Below, in pieces: positions 1-11,502 of a DNA stretch of 64,000 nt. The position numbers and the translations under genes were made by a program. The stretch is from Sambucus nigra. Taxonomy: Eukaryota; Streptophyta; Magnoliopsida; Dipsacales; Adoxaceae. The notes below the pieces were generated by a model that was not told the origin of the DNA, ran no database searches, and worked only from the letters and a program-made list of their open reading frames with translations. The stretch is from the NCBI GenBank assembly GCA_949130495.1, contig OX422221.1, positions 146,167,405 through 146,231,404 of the forward strand, given 5' to 3'. Each line of letters opens with the position of its first letter. Within the stretch, counting starts at the first letter, position 1.

Positions 1-2559
1 GTACTCAAGAATCCTATAAGCTTCCACATCAGTTGCAACTACGTATAGCTGGAAAGAACAATTATCCTTGGCATCCTTGTGGCTAAGCACCCAAAAGTTT
101 TAAAAATAAATTTGAAACGGGTAAGAGTCCAAAACCTTTTAAAAACATTTGGCAAGTAATTAAGATGCAGTAAAAAAACATGCAGCGAAAATTTCCATAT
201 TTAAGTCGGTGTTGGACTCTCATGAGATTACCCCTCACCTCTCAACTATTGTGCACACCTTGCTACTACATCTTAACCCACCTAATTACATTACCGTGTT
301 TAACTAGTCTTATTGCAAATCTCACTAACACACTACCTTGACTCGAGTATCGTCTAACTTTCATCTCTTAATTAGTTATGTCTCTCATTAGCTTATTAAG
401 TCATTAGTCATATTATAAATTTACACCAGTTATATGACCACGTTCATCATTAACATATTAAGCCTGTATATAGTTTACTACACTATTATATACGTTTATT
501 AGGATTGGCACACACGTACACTTATACATATATATCACTCATAATATATGCAAATGTATTCATGAATGTCCTCTACATTCTAAACGCGTCTCACTAGCTT
601 GCTATCGTGCACCAGGAATGCCCACCACATTTTGGGCAATTGGGTCGGAATCTCACCACTGGACCCAAAAATCACAAACGAACATTGGAGGTGGTCATGG
701 CCTTAAGTCCGTGGTCATAACCACACCACATTATTAAACATTATTCCAACCCTACATCATATGGGTGTGCACAACACCTATGACCCTGGGGAACGGTAAT
801 ACCTCTACTGGGATTCGCCAGAGAAACCTCCCACGGCACGCAACCTCCCTGATAGCATAACAGTTAGGATATATATGTTTCATATAAATATCATACACAC
901 AAATATGTTTCATATAAATATCATAGAAACAGGTATTATTCATATTCGTATATATAATGTCTCTATACTCATATATATAAATTAAATCACAACCTCCGGC
1001 TAACCCGTGCCTATCACTAAAAGCACGAGCCTACAAATCCTGAGTCTATCTCACGAGTCTTAAATAATTAAATTCTCGTTCATTAATTAAAATACAATAG
1101 CGTCACCCTGATAACACGCCCGGACATACCCAAACCATCCCGTCATATAATCATTCAAGTTTATCAAGTAACATCATTCCGAAAAAATACTTGGACTTAA
1201 CCCAACCATCCCGTACAATTATTCTCGAATTTAACTCATTAATTCGATATTTAAACTTTCTCGTTAATTAACCCTCACGATTACTAATTCAACTTTAATT
1301 TTTGCTCACCTTAGGCAATATAAATATTTCAAATCACTCTAAATAAACCAATCTTAAACCCGCTGAAAAATCGACGTCCCAAACAACCCACAAAGAATTC
1401 TCCTCAATTCGGCTTCCATCGATCGATCCATTGGCATTCTTCGATCGATCAATTGACACCTGCCCAGATTTACTCCAATTTTGTTTTTCTTCCAAATCAA
1501 CCCATTAAACCTCCATAGAAATTACCCAACTCTAAATTAAATTAAACCACACATGTATAAACCTTTATGGACAGATTCTAAACATAAATCTCACTTAATT
1601 ATCACGATTATTAAACATCATCAATTGAATTCATTAATTGGGTTCATAACAATAATGTTTCATCATCTTCATAGATTTGATTTAACACTCCCCAATTAAA
1701 CATGTTCATCTACCAAATCTCTAATATAAATCTAATTGTGGGAAGATCAACTAGTTCTATATCATCAATTAATCCTTTAAACTACGTATGATATAAATTT
1801 CATCAAACCCCCCCATTTACATGTAAGAACCCTTCCCCAAAATTGATTTGTGCTATATCTACCATGATATGAACATGAATTACCTTTGTTTGATAAAAAA
1901 AAAAGTTAATTACATACTTTTGAATGTTCGTAGGGTCTGATCTCTCTCTCGTGTGATGATTCAATATTAGAAATCCTTGAATCTCCTATCAAATTGGCCT
2001 CCTCTAGCTTTCTCCCTTGATTTATCTTCTTCCTCCTCTCTCCTTTTTATCTTAGGGTTTATAATAAATGTTATATATGCCTCAAATATCTAACCCTTAT
2101 GGTTAAATATTAAAATCCCTAAATTAGAATATTAGGCTATATTAAAATGACCCAAATGTCCGTATGTCAGTCCAGACTAGTCTAAAAAGTCTTTGGAATC
2201 CAATTACTACCCCCGGATACTCAATTCTGGCTATTTCCACCTATTTCGGATCAACCGTGTACTCAAAATTACCATGCGAATTAATAAACATAAACATCCT
2301 ATTTCAACCCAAAAATAATTCGCACTAGTGCCCCGATTAAGATGCCATTAATTCTCGTCTTTTCTACTCACATACGACGTACTATAATTGACTTAATTAA
2401 ATTTACTTAAATCACACTAGTAAATTTACACATATGAATAAATCTTATTTTCAAAATTTAATATTTACTAATTTCACCTTATTTTCCATTTATATTAAAT
2501 TATGTCACACGTGCAATTCTATTGCTAAAATAAATTACTCAAAATTATGGGGTGTTACA
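1..2559. repeat. Right part of a long LTR (gypsy, Tekay/Del-like look)
   Basis: The stretch has no plausible gene and ends in GGGGTGTTACA at 2559, a typical LTR terminus. It shares layout with the solo LTR at 30635-33669 and with the LTRs at 8505 and 14902: a 'tccttgtggc' block near 80, a gap-rich middle, a cluster of CGATCGATC palindromes at 1417-1455, a run of T/A-rich sequence, then the TTACA end. Its left end lies outside the window, so I cannot say whether it is solo or part of a full element. Small ORFs in it are chance. Confidence 0.6.
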
Positions 2560-2747
2560 ATGTTCACACCCACATACAATTTATATATATTTTTAACTGA
2601 ATATATAAGTATAGGATATACTCTTGAGCATACCCGAACACCATCCAAATCCCCAATGCCGAATTTTACAAATATATTTAATGGTTTATTGCTCCTAAAC
2701 CCTGATTTAAACCTCATCTTTGGGTTCTCTTAGCTCACAATATTACA

Positions 2748-2750
<3 letters not shown>

Positions 2751-2809
<59 letters not shown>
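2751..2809. repeat. (TA)n(GA)n microsatellite
   Basis: Uninterrupted TA dinucleotides followed by GA dinucleotides, directly abutting the left end of a foldback MITE. The 190 bp before it (2560-2750) shows nothing recognisable. Confidence 0.9.
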
Positions 2810-2810
<1 letters not shown>

Positions 2811-3171
2811 ATCTCCAACGAGCGCACTTAACGAATACATTTAACGGATCATATTTATTAAATAGTAAAAAATGTTTTTTGTGACGGTTTTTTTATTGGA
2901 TATTTAAGCATTCAGGGACCCTATAAAAAATCAACTCAAAATGATTTTTTTCTATTTTAAAAAATAGGTCAATATATGTAAGTTTTTAAGCTGCTAAAAA
3001 CTGATATATATTTAATCCATTTTTCTTAAATATCAAAAAAATATTTTGAGTTGATTTTTTTGGAGGGTCCTTGAAATGCTTAAATACCCCACAAAAAAAT
3101 AAACTCAATTTTTTTAGCATTTAAAAAATGGTGCTTTGAATCACACCCGTTAAGAGAACCGGCTGGAGATT
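2810..3171. mobile_element. Foldback MITE
   Basis: The ends are inverted: AATCTCCA at 2810 and TGGAGATT ending at 3171, followed on both sides by a related CTTAACG / GTTAAGAG block. Inside, a second inverted pair (around 2900-2950 and 3040-3095, core AAATCAACTCAAAAT against ATTTTGAGTTGATTTT) makes most of the element one imperfect palindrome. It has no coding capacity. TA-rich sequence lies on both sides, so the target duplication cannot be defined. Part of its internal sequence recurs at about 37740-37810 in ATG8 intron 1. Confidence 0.6.
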
Positions 3172-3827
3172 AGCTCCATATATATATATATACACACACA
3201 CACTAAAATTAAGAGGGAAAACCAACGAATCTAGCGAACCCCAAAATAATTAACCAAAGGAAAAAAAACTGAAGCTCCCTGTACCCCAAGCCCAAACTGC
3301 CATAGCGACTAGGGCAGGATGCTATAGCGGGGGTCATCCCATTCCTCCGTTCTATGTTTCGATTTCAATTTCAATTTTTTGCCACAGTTAACACATAAAA
3401 CTTAATTCTAATTTCGAATTCAATTCTGATCACTCCTACGAAATCTTGATTAAATTCCTCACATGATTATGTTCAAACCCCAAACAAAATCCAAACCTTC
3501 AACATATCAAGATACATATTCAAATTCAGATTTAATTACACCCTTAAATAGGTCTCTTTTATGGCAAGATGCCATCAACACATAAATATCACTCCCACAC
3601 ACGAGTTATAAAATCAGAATCATATACCAACACATATTATTAAAGGTTTCTCATCATAAATACTCATAAATTTTTTATTTAATACTCAATAACATTCAAC
3701 AACGATAATCCGTATTAACCAATATAAATATGATTAAAAGTCAAATTTTTATCCTAAACATGCTTCTAATCCCAAATCAGTTTAATAACATTCAAAGCAT
3801 AAACAAGTTGCAAATTATGTGATGATA
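3172..3827. repeat. Left part of an older LTR split by the Tat/Ogre-like element
   Basis: Non-coding sequence, starting with a TA/CA microsatellite at 3178-3201. It continues in character on the far side of the 26-kb insertion (30022-30625), which ends in an LTR-like GGCGTATTACA. The direct repeat GAGCA at 3828-3832 and 30017-30021 shows that the two sides were once contiguous. The left end of this LTR is not clear. Confidence 0.45.
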
Positions 3828-3832
3828 GAGCA

Positions 3833-5936
3833 TGTAGACACCCCATTCTAGTACTCCCTAAACCTCTCCTTAGGATCATAGCACCTCCCTTCATCACCAC
3901 AAACCTAAGTAATACCCCGGGTACTGACCTAGAGGCCATCGGGCACTCCCAGGCTCGATTTGACCAAAATTCAAACTCTTTAGCTCGATTGAGACTGAAT
4001 GAATTTTCAAAAGGCACTAAAACCCCTTTCCAACGGTCCGCTCCATGCCCAATTCTGACTTACGGCGCGGACGAACGATCCGTTTTATTCTGAAAGGTCA
4101 CCGAACACTTCTAGGCCCCGGTTGACCAAATTCAACTTCCCAAACTGAGTCAAGCTCTTTTTAATGTCAAAATACATCTCCTAACCTTTCCAACAGTCCG
4201 CTCCGGGCCCAATTCTGACTTACGATGCGGTTAAACGATCCGTTTTACTCTGAAAGGTCAACGAATGCTTCCAGACCCCGATTGACCAAAGTCAATTTCC
4301 CAAATTTAGTCAAGCTCTTTGAAATGTAGAAATACATCTCCTAACCTTTCCAATGGTCTGCCCCATGTACGATTCTGACTTACCATGCGGACGAACGATC
4401 CGTTTGTGTCCGATAATTCCCTGTTCAAAGGATCGACGAACGTCTCTAAGCCACATTTGACCCAAAGTCAACTCCCCGAACCGGGAGCAGTTCAAAAGAC
4501 TTTTGAATGTCTCTGAAGTATCTTTCCAACAGTTCACCCCGTGTGCGATTCGGATCAATGGTTGACGCTCTACAATCAATTTTCTGAAGGAACCTGAAAG
4601 AGGCTACCAAATGGCAGGTTCCAAACCCTTCCTATCAGCAGTGTGCCTGAAAACACATGCCGATTGGGAGGACTAGGACTATGCCAATCGTCAATGCCCT
4701 GGGCCTATAAAAAGGATGGTCTGACCTCATTGGAAAAGGGACCCAAGATCTGAAATCCATTACTCTCAACGAATTTAGAAAACCTCTCTCGAAGTCAGCG
4801 TGATTTCCACATCCAAATCCTTCTCTAACCTTCACTTTTCATCATCTTTTTCATCAAACTTGGTGAATTAACTACCCTTCATCATCATCCAATTACAAGG
4901 TCTACTCTTCAACATTCAAGATCAAGCTCAAGATCTTCAAGAAGGTCCAACTTTCTCAACTCTCTCTTCAAATTCTCCTAAATTTGCATTAACTTATTTT
5001 ATTACTTAACACTTGTATTCTCTCCATCTCACATATCCCAATATACTTTTTATTTAGTATTATTACACATCTCTTATTTTCATATAAACAAAACCCAACA
5101 AAATAAGAAAAATAGGGTTTGCTCATAAATTCCAAACGGGAATTCTCACACTTTTCTCATAACTAAAACACTTTTTTACACACACACACACACATAAGAG
5201 AAGTCCCCGATTGGATTTATGAGATAAACCCCACCCCTCATTTTGTATACGAACTACGTGGACTTTGATGCCTCTATAGGCTACGTAGGCGTCTCGGGGT
5301 AAAACTCGAGATTCGAGTCCTACTTTTCTCCTATTTTCTATTTTTCTATATTCTTTAACTTAATTCTCCTAAAATCTATATATTTACATATACATATATT
5401 TGTTCTTAGTGGCGTATTATTCCGTATGCATTATCGTTCCATTATAATGATCAACGCTAGGATAATCGCGTAAATCTTATTTTCTAATATTATTTTTAGG
5501 AACATTCCTATGGATGACTCGCTTTATATCTTCCATGATACAAGTCGATGATTCCTATCTCCACTACATATACACATGCACACATATCACGGGTAAGTAA
5601 AGGAAAGCAGCAATCCATGAGAGACCGTAAGGGCGGAATGGGTGCCTAACACCTTCCCATTTCGTAACTTAGCCTCCGAACCCTTTTCGAATCATTTTGG
5701 TTTCATATGTATCAGTGTATCTTTGGATGCTGTCCTTCGGGATGGCTCCCCCTTTTCTTTTGTCTATTTTGAGTCAAATAGACTGGAGACTCCATCTACC
5801 TACATTTTTTACCTCACACATCGCCGACGTCGGTCGAAGCGCTCCTGAGAGGGATGCGCGGGATCGAGATCCTCTCACCACGATGATGACACACCCTTCT
5901 ACGTCTCTCCCACCGCGAGGATTGGGGATGGCCATA
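3833..5936 (+). repeat. 5' LTR of the Tat/Ogre-like element
   Basis: It starts TGTAGACACCCC and matches 27908-30016 along its full length. It appears to end ...GGCCATA at 5936, giving a TG...TA rather than TG...CA terminus; the end is fixed by the GAGCA duplication at the other LTR and by the PBS two bases later. It contains a TATA box at 4706 and several blocks repeated inside the LTR itself ('cctttccaacggtccgc' variants near 4026, 4191 and 4346). Confidence 0.85.
4706..4715 (+). promoter_or_regulatory. TATA box of the 5' LTR
   Basis: TATAAAAAGG, preserved at the same place in the 3' LTR (28784-28793). It lies about 15 bp downstream of a CGATCG-type palindrome that is intact in the 3' LTR (28762-28769 region) and mutated here. 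Sequence and position fit the Pol II promoter that would drive the genomic transcript. Confidence 0.6.
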
Positions 5937-5937
5937 G

Positions 5938-5956
5938 TGGTGACTCCACTGGGGAC
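5938..5956 (+). promoter_or_regulatory. Primer binding site of the Tat/Ogre-like element
   Basis: TGGTGACTCCACTGGGGAC begins two bases after the LTR end. The leading TGG pairs with the CCA tail of a tRNA. Very similar sites are typical of Ogre-type elements, where an arginine tRNA has been proposed as primer; I recall this and did not check it here. Confidence 0.7.
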
Positions 5957-6915
5957 GTTTTTATATGAGGGCTAAACTTTATTTACATGGGTGTTTTATT
6001 TTCTTATTTATTTACCTATTTTGCATGTTCCCCTTTTCATGTGTACCTTATGCTTATCCTTTTATTCACACACTTGTAGGAGATTCTCCATGTACACTAT
6101 GCACCACGTGAACCTAGGATCATATATATCCACATGTTTCACGCATAGCCCATCCATACTATGTATACCATTGGTACTTGTACTTTTCTCCCTATTTGGC
6201 ATAATCAAGAAAGATACTCTCATCATAAGATACTAATAATATAATCATGCATGATTGACGCGACATCACCAAAGAGAATTGTGATTGACCAAATTTTGTT
6301 CGGTGACTGGAGGGTCACTTCGTGATGGGCGCTGGTCCGGCAGAGCGCAATTAGCCTAAGCGATATGACTATCACCTTCCATTGGCCAAGTACCTTTGAC
6401 GTATATCGAACGGTTCCCCCGTATCGTACCGTTTGAACGAAGTCATGACGGGAGGTATATTGTAGGGAACTCATTCACATACGCCGAGTATATCGAATTC
6501 TCTCTCACACGTACCGTCCCTACGAGGTATGTAATGAGGCAATTCACGTACACTCAGGTATATCAAATGGCTTGTCTACACGTACCGATTGCCCTCAAAA
6601 GCAAAGATGTATATTGTGGAAGTTATGCCAAAGGGAGGAACCCTTTTCGATTCACCCAACCAACTGCAAACCCACATATAGGTGTCAAGCCTAGGACACA
6701 CATGTTAGATTTTCGGTTTCGACCCGAAACTCTGCCAAAATTTTGGGTCGGCCTGCCACCCAAATTTTTTTAGCATTTTTAAAATGGTACCATGCCCGTG
6801 ATCCTGGTTACAAGTCCAACCATTGCTTTGCATATGTTACAAACCCAACTTTTCCATGCTCGGGTCCCGTCCGACATTTCATTTTGCATTTAGGAGAATT
6901 TAATACAAGTGAGAA

Positions 6916-6916
6916 C

Positions 6917-6975
<59 letters not shown>
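6916..6975. repeat. (TAA)n microsatellite
   Basis: About 20 uninterrupted TAA units. It produces spurious poly-isoleucine reading frames on both strands. Confidence 0.9.
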
Positions 6976-6992
6976 CATGTTGAGACCCGTCT

Positions 6993-7160
6993 CCCAAAAC
7001 ATTTCTCCCTTCTTTATCAAAAATCCAAAAACATTTCTCTTTTCTTTATCAAAAATCGAAAAACATTTCTCCCTTCTTTATAAAAAATCCAAAAATATTT
7101 CTCCTTTCTTTATCAAAAATCCAAAAACATTTATCCTTTATTTATCAAAAAGCCAAAGAT
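6993..7160. repeat. 32-bp minisatellite, about five copies
   Basis: Unit of the form 'ccaaaaacatttctccttt' followed by 'ctttatcaaaaat', repeated about five times with scattered substitutions, just upstream of gag in the leader. Confidence 0.8.
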
Positions 7161-7360
7161 ATTTTGTCTTTCGATCTTAAAAAGAAAAAAAATGTCAAAA
7201 ATATTTTCATTCTTTATCTTAAAAATAAATCCCATTTTACGCCTTCTTAGGTCGATTGCACGCCCTTGGCCTGGCTCCTTATTGGCTTCGATCTTCTGTC
7301 AAATCATCTCGAAATTTTTTCCACTGCTACTTCTTCCGAGTCGAAATCCATCCGCTTTCC

Positions 7361-8499
7361 ATGGAGAACACAGATCAAGTACCAGTAGTGCAGCCAGATC
7401 TGACGGCAGTTTTAGCTCAGCTCGTGTTCAAGATTGACAACCTCCAGACTGAGGTCAGAGAGATGCAACGAAACTAGGTTCATGTTCCTCAAGAGCACGA
7501 GGCCCTATTACCTCGTGCTATGGGTCCACCCGAGCCTATTTGGGTTCCCAAAAAGTATCATCACGCTCCACGTGCCCCTCCTGCTAATGGGTCGCTGCCT
7601 GCCCAGCTTCCCATGCCAAACCTTACCCAGCCTGGGGCTAACTTGCCTATGATCATTGATCCAAAAGAGGAAGAGTTAAACAAGGTCAAAGAAGATCTCA
7701 AGATGCTAACTAAGAAATTCGACCAAGTCAGAATCTCTAGAAATTACATGGACTACACCTTCATGTCTCCTTATCCTAAGGCGAGGTTACCTGAGAAGTT
7801 CAAGATGCCAAATATCGAGAAATTCGGAGGAAGTGGACCCCCGATTGTTCATCTTCGCAGTTATCACCGTTCTATGACTCTCCTAAGGGCTTCTAAAGAA
7901 GTGATGGCCCAATTATTTCAGCAAACTTTGAAGGATAGCGCCCTCCGATGGTTTTTGTCTCTCGAGGAGTCCAGAATCCGTAGCTGGGAGGATGTAGCCC
8001 GAGAATTCATATCACAATACAAATATAACGAAGAGCTTGAGGTTACCCATCATGATTTAGAGTTGCTCAAGCAGAACTTTGGGGAATCAGTAAGTAACTT
8101 CATAGCCCGATGGAGGGAAAAAGCAGCCACCGTAACCAATCGGTCATCCGAGGAAGAACAAGTCAACATAGTAAAGAAGAACTCCTTACCCCTTGTCTGA
8201 GAAACAATGGGAGGATAATATTATTTCAACTTCCGGGCTCTCAGAGAAGTCAGAGTAGAAATCAAGGAGGGTCTTGCTAAAATAAAAGTTTAACCAAAGA
8301 AAGTGTTCAGACAGTTCACCCCCAGAAAATACGATAAGCCCACCAGTGCTGCAGTTTAACCATCAATAACATTTCTCAACCAACCACCTCGTGGGCACCA
8401 AAAAGTTGCCATATCCCAGTCCTAAAGGAATACACCGAGCTCCATGCTCCCTTCTCCAAAGTTTATCAAGCCTTGTTAAGCCAAAACCTTATCAAACCC
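7361..8499 (+). pseudogene. gag, 5' portion (Tat/Ogre-like element)
   Basis: The ATG at 7361 opens a frame that continues to 8200, with one in-frame TAG at 7475-7477. From 7520 it reads as a retrotransposon gag capsid domain (retrotrans_gag type): PEKFKMPNIEKFGG, then 'LRSYHRSM', 'ALRWFLSL', 'REFISQYKYN' and 'FIARWREKA', the usual order. The protein would form the particle that packages element RNA. After 8200 the frame shifts and the remaining 300 bp carry several stops. The nested - strand element then interrupts it at 8500; the 3' part resumes at 17906. Not a working gene. Confidence 0.8.
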
Positions 8500-8504
8500 T
8501 TGGA

Positions 8505-11502
8505 TGTGACAACCCGCTCACCAAAATAAGGGGTGGCCAGCCCAATACTCCAATATAACGGAATCATGATTGGAATCATTCTCAGCATCATAACAAAATA
8601 TAGAGTATCTAGGATAACCACCCAATATTTCAGAAAACGGGTTGCCAAAAATTTTGATTTGAAAGTAAATAAATGAAAACAAACAACCCAATTCCTGAAA
8701 GATAAGGGAAACCCCAAGACATATATAAATAATACAACAAGAATACGATAAAAAGACCGAATAGGTAACCGGTCACTAACTGATACACCAATAATACGCA
8801 AGTACAATAAGTTACTTATTACATTGCATTAGACATTTACAAAAGCTTGGGCCTCTCGCCCGAATAAAAGACTTGATCTTAACTAGAATAAAAAGTGAAA
8901 ACGTCTATACCAAATGTATCCCGTAATACCCGCAATGCATCACGGCTCGTCGAAAACATCGAAATCGGAATTCAAATCAGGCATCCTTGCGGCGGAGTAC
9001 CTGAGCAGAGACAAGATGAATATGCAACAAGAAATGTAACCAGGTCAGGGCCCGGTTCTATATGATTACCAGATGAATAAAGAGTATGACAGTTATGTAT
9101 AATAAATCGTGAAGAAAGAGAAATAAGAAGCAACCTATACAATTTAAAACATAAGCTAAGCAGGAACAAAAATAAGAAGCATTAAACTAAAGACTTCACC
9201 AAAGGTGCCAATTATTTCATATATCTTTTCCTTAGCAGGAAGTATATATATATAATCAAAATCTTTTACTCTTTAAGGATATTTTATCTCAATTTTACCT
9301 TTTGTAAAAATCCTTTCCTTATCAGGAAAATAATCATTTTCAAATGCTCTTTGTGGCATTTACATGTGCTCTTTGTGGCACTCCATCATGCTCTTATGGC
9401 ATATCAAATACATCAAGTCCCACTTGATTATGAACTGTTATAATTATATACATATAACGAATTCTAAGACCGCCCGTCCGGGTTTCCCCACTGTGCGCGC
9501 CCCTAAATGACCATCATCTTCCAGGGCCTATCATTAGACAACCTGGGCACCTATATCGCAAGACGTCGGGAAGCGGCCATGAGCCTGCGGGGTAGTCAAG
9601 ACCACACCCGGAATCTCCTACCCATTGCAGAAATATATACAACAATAAGCGCTCCCATGGCCTAGGACTATATCCACCCTGCATTCATTAGCCAGGGGGC
9701 TTCACCTCGCGTGCGGACTTCCCTTATGATGTCATTTAGAGAGGTGTGTTTAAGCCATTTTATTTATCATATCGAAAATCAAGTAAACCATTATTTACCG
9801 GTTTCATGATTAAGTAAATTATCATTTACAAATATCAATACCATTTCCATTTCATTTCTATCCCACGTATATGTTTCATTTTATTCGAAACCCTTTCTAT
9901 TTATTTTGTAAATAATCTAACTTACCATCCATAGTCATACGATAGCTTATATCAACACTACAACCTCAAAGGATTAAATAAACTCTTCATTATCTCCAAG
10001 CATTCTAGGAGGTTATTTTAGAACCCCAAGGTTATCATCTTTCGAAGGAATGAAATGACATTCAATTTATTCTCCAAACTCACCTTTATGGCGTTATTAT
10101 GAACCACCAAGGTTAACATAGTTCAATCGAACTTTTAAAATCTCCCAACATTCTTTTGGGGTGGTAATATAAACCATCAAAACTAGTATAGCTTAATTAA
10201 GCTCCTAAGGTCTCCCGAACATAACACTACATCTCCTAGTTTTATAATAATTAACTAGAAGAAAAGAATGCCTTATCATTAATAGGCCTAACCCCGAAAA
10301 AATCCCCACATAACCCATTCCTAATGTAGGGTAGACATCTAACACATCTCACACTCTAGGACTCTAAGTTTACTTCATTCAAGAAGGTTCCTAGTCCCTA
10401 TATTTAAAGAAAAGGATTGAAATTGAGTTATAAAATTAACTCAAAAACAGCAGGAAAACGAATCGATTCGCCCAAGGGCCGAATCGATTCGCCCTAGCGA
10501 ATCGATTCGCCCAAAAAGTGAATCGGTTCGGACTACTAAACCAACATTCTGCAATTGGCCGAGTCAATTCGGTCTTAACCCGAATCGATTCGGGTTATGC
10601 AGACCTGCCAATTTCCCTTAGCGAATCGATTCGCCCAAGGGGCCGAATCGATTCGGACCTGCAAATCTGCCAAAAATGGCTACGAAGGGTTATGAACCCT
10701 AAATCCTCCAAACTTCAAATCTCTTCCTTTTCATACACATCCAACAACAAAAATCTACCCCAAACTAATCTACATGATTATTAACCATCAAAACCCACAA
10801 TTTCTTCAACATAAATCAAGACTAGGGTTTAAACCCCACAAATTCTATATTTAAGCCATAAATGTAAATACACAACTATCATACAATTTATGCATCTTAA
10901 ATCACATATTAGCAAGTAGAAAACTTGCCTTGATGTAGGGAATATCAGATTTCTTTGAGTAGGAGCATCAATCCATCTTCAATCTTCATTTTCTCTTCTT
11001 TCTCCATTCTTTCTCTTCCTCTTTCTCTCTATGTTCAAGACATAAAAATGAGGGAATGAAATAAGGGCAAGACCAAAAAATCGTGGCTTAACATAATTCT
11101 CCCAACTTAAGTGGTTAATACCACATTAAAATGACTCCCAAATACGCGTATAAGCTAAAACCAGGTAAAAGTGCCCGGAACACAAAAATACAATATGGCA
11201 CTTATTTTGACTGTCTCGCACCTTCCGAGACTAACTACACCCTCTAAACTGGCATCCGGAAATTTTATAAATTATTTCGAGTTCCAAAATCATTTAAACC
11301 AAAATGTCATTTAAAGTACATGGCACTACAGACATGAACCTGATGTTATTTACTTTCACATGCAGTAAATATGCATCAATCTAGTAAATATTAACTTTCA
11401 ATTCATTAAATTAATATTTACTCCAGTCCCCACATTTTATATAATTACCTTATGCGGTAAAATCAGTATAAAATGAGCCTCCTAGAATCGAGGGTTGTTA
11501 CA
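8505..11502 (-). repeat. LTR of the nested element (3' LTR in its own orientation)
   Basis: It runs TGTGACAACC...GGTTGTTACA on the + strand and aligns end to end with 14902-17900. It includes a cluster of CGAATCGATTCG palindromes at about 10454-10665 and a 'gctctttgtggca' triplication near 9350-9400. ORFs inside it occur in both LTR copies and have no known domain. Confidence 0.92.
10454..10665. promoter_or_regulatory. Palindrome cluster in LTR (CGAATCGATTCG), copy 1
   Basis: At least five copies or near-copies of the 12-bp palindrome CGAATCGATTCG lie within about 210 bp, in the U3 side of an LTR read on the - strand. The role is unknown; the position would suit regulatory binding sites. The same cluster is at 16855-17057 in the other LTR. 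Confidence 0.5.

Larger units (their letters stand above)
5957..7360 (+). other. Untranslated leader of the Tat/Ogre-like element
   Basis: 1.4 kb between PBS and the gag ATG with no convincing ORF; the separate ORF1 known upstream of gag in some Ogre elements is not recognisable. It holds a loose repetition of a 'cgtac..tcaggtatatcgaat' theme at 6395-6590, a (TAA)n tract and a 32-bp minisatellite. Confidence 0.6.

Noticed and set aside
6743..7180. ORF with poly-isoleucine run
   Set aside because: It is the (TAA)n microsatellite plus the 32-bp minisatellite read in frame; the opposite strand gives the same artefact.
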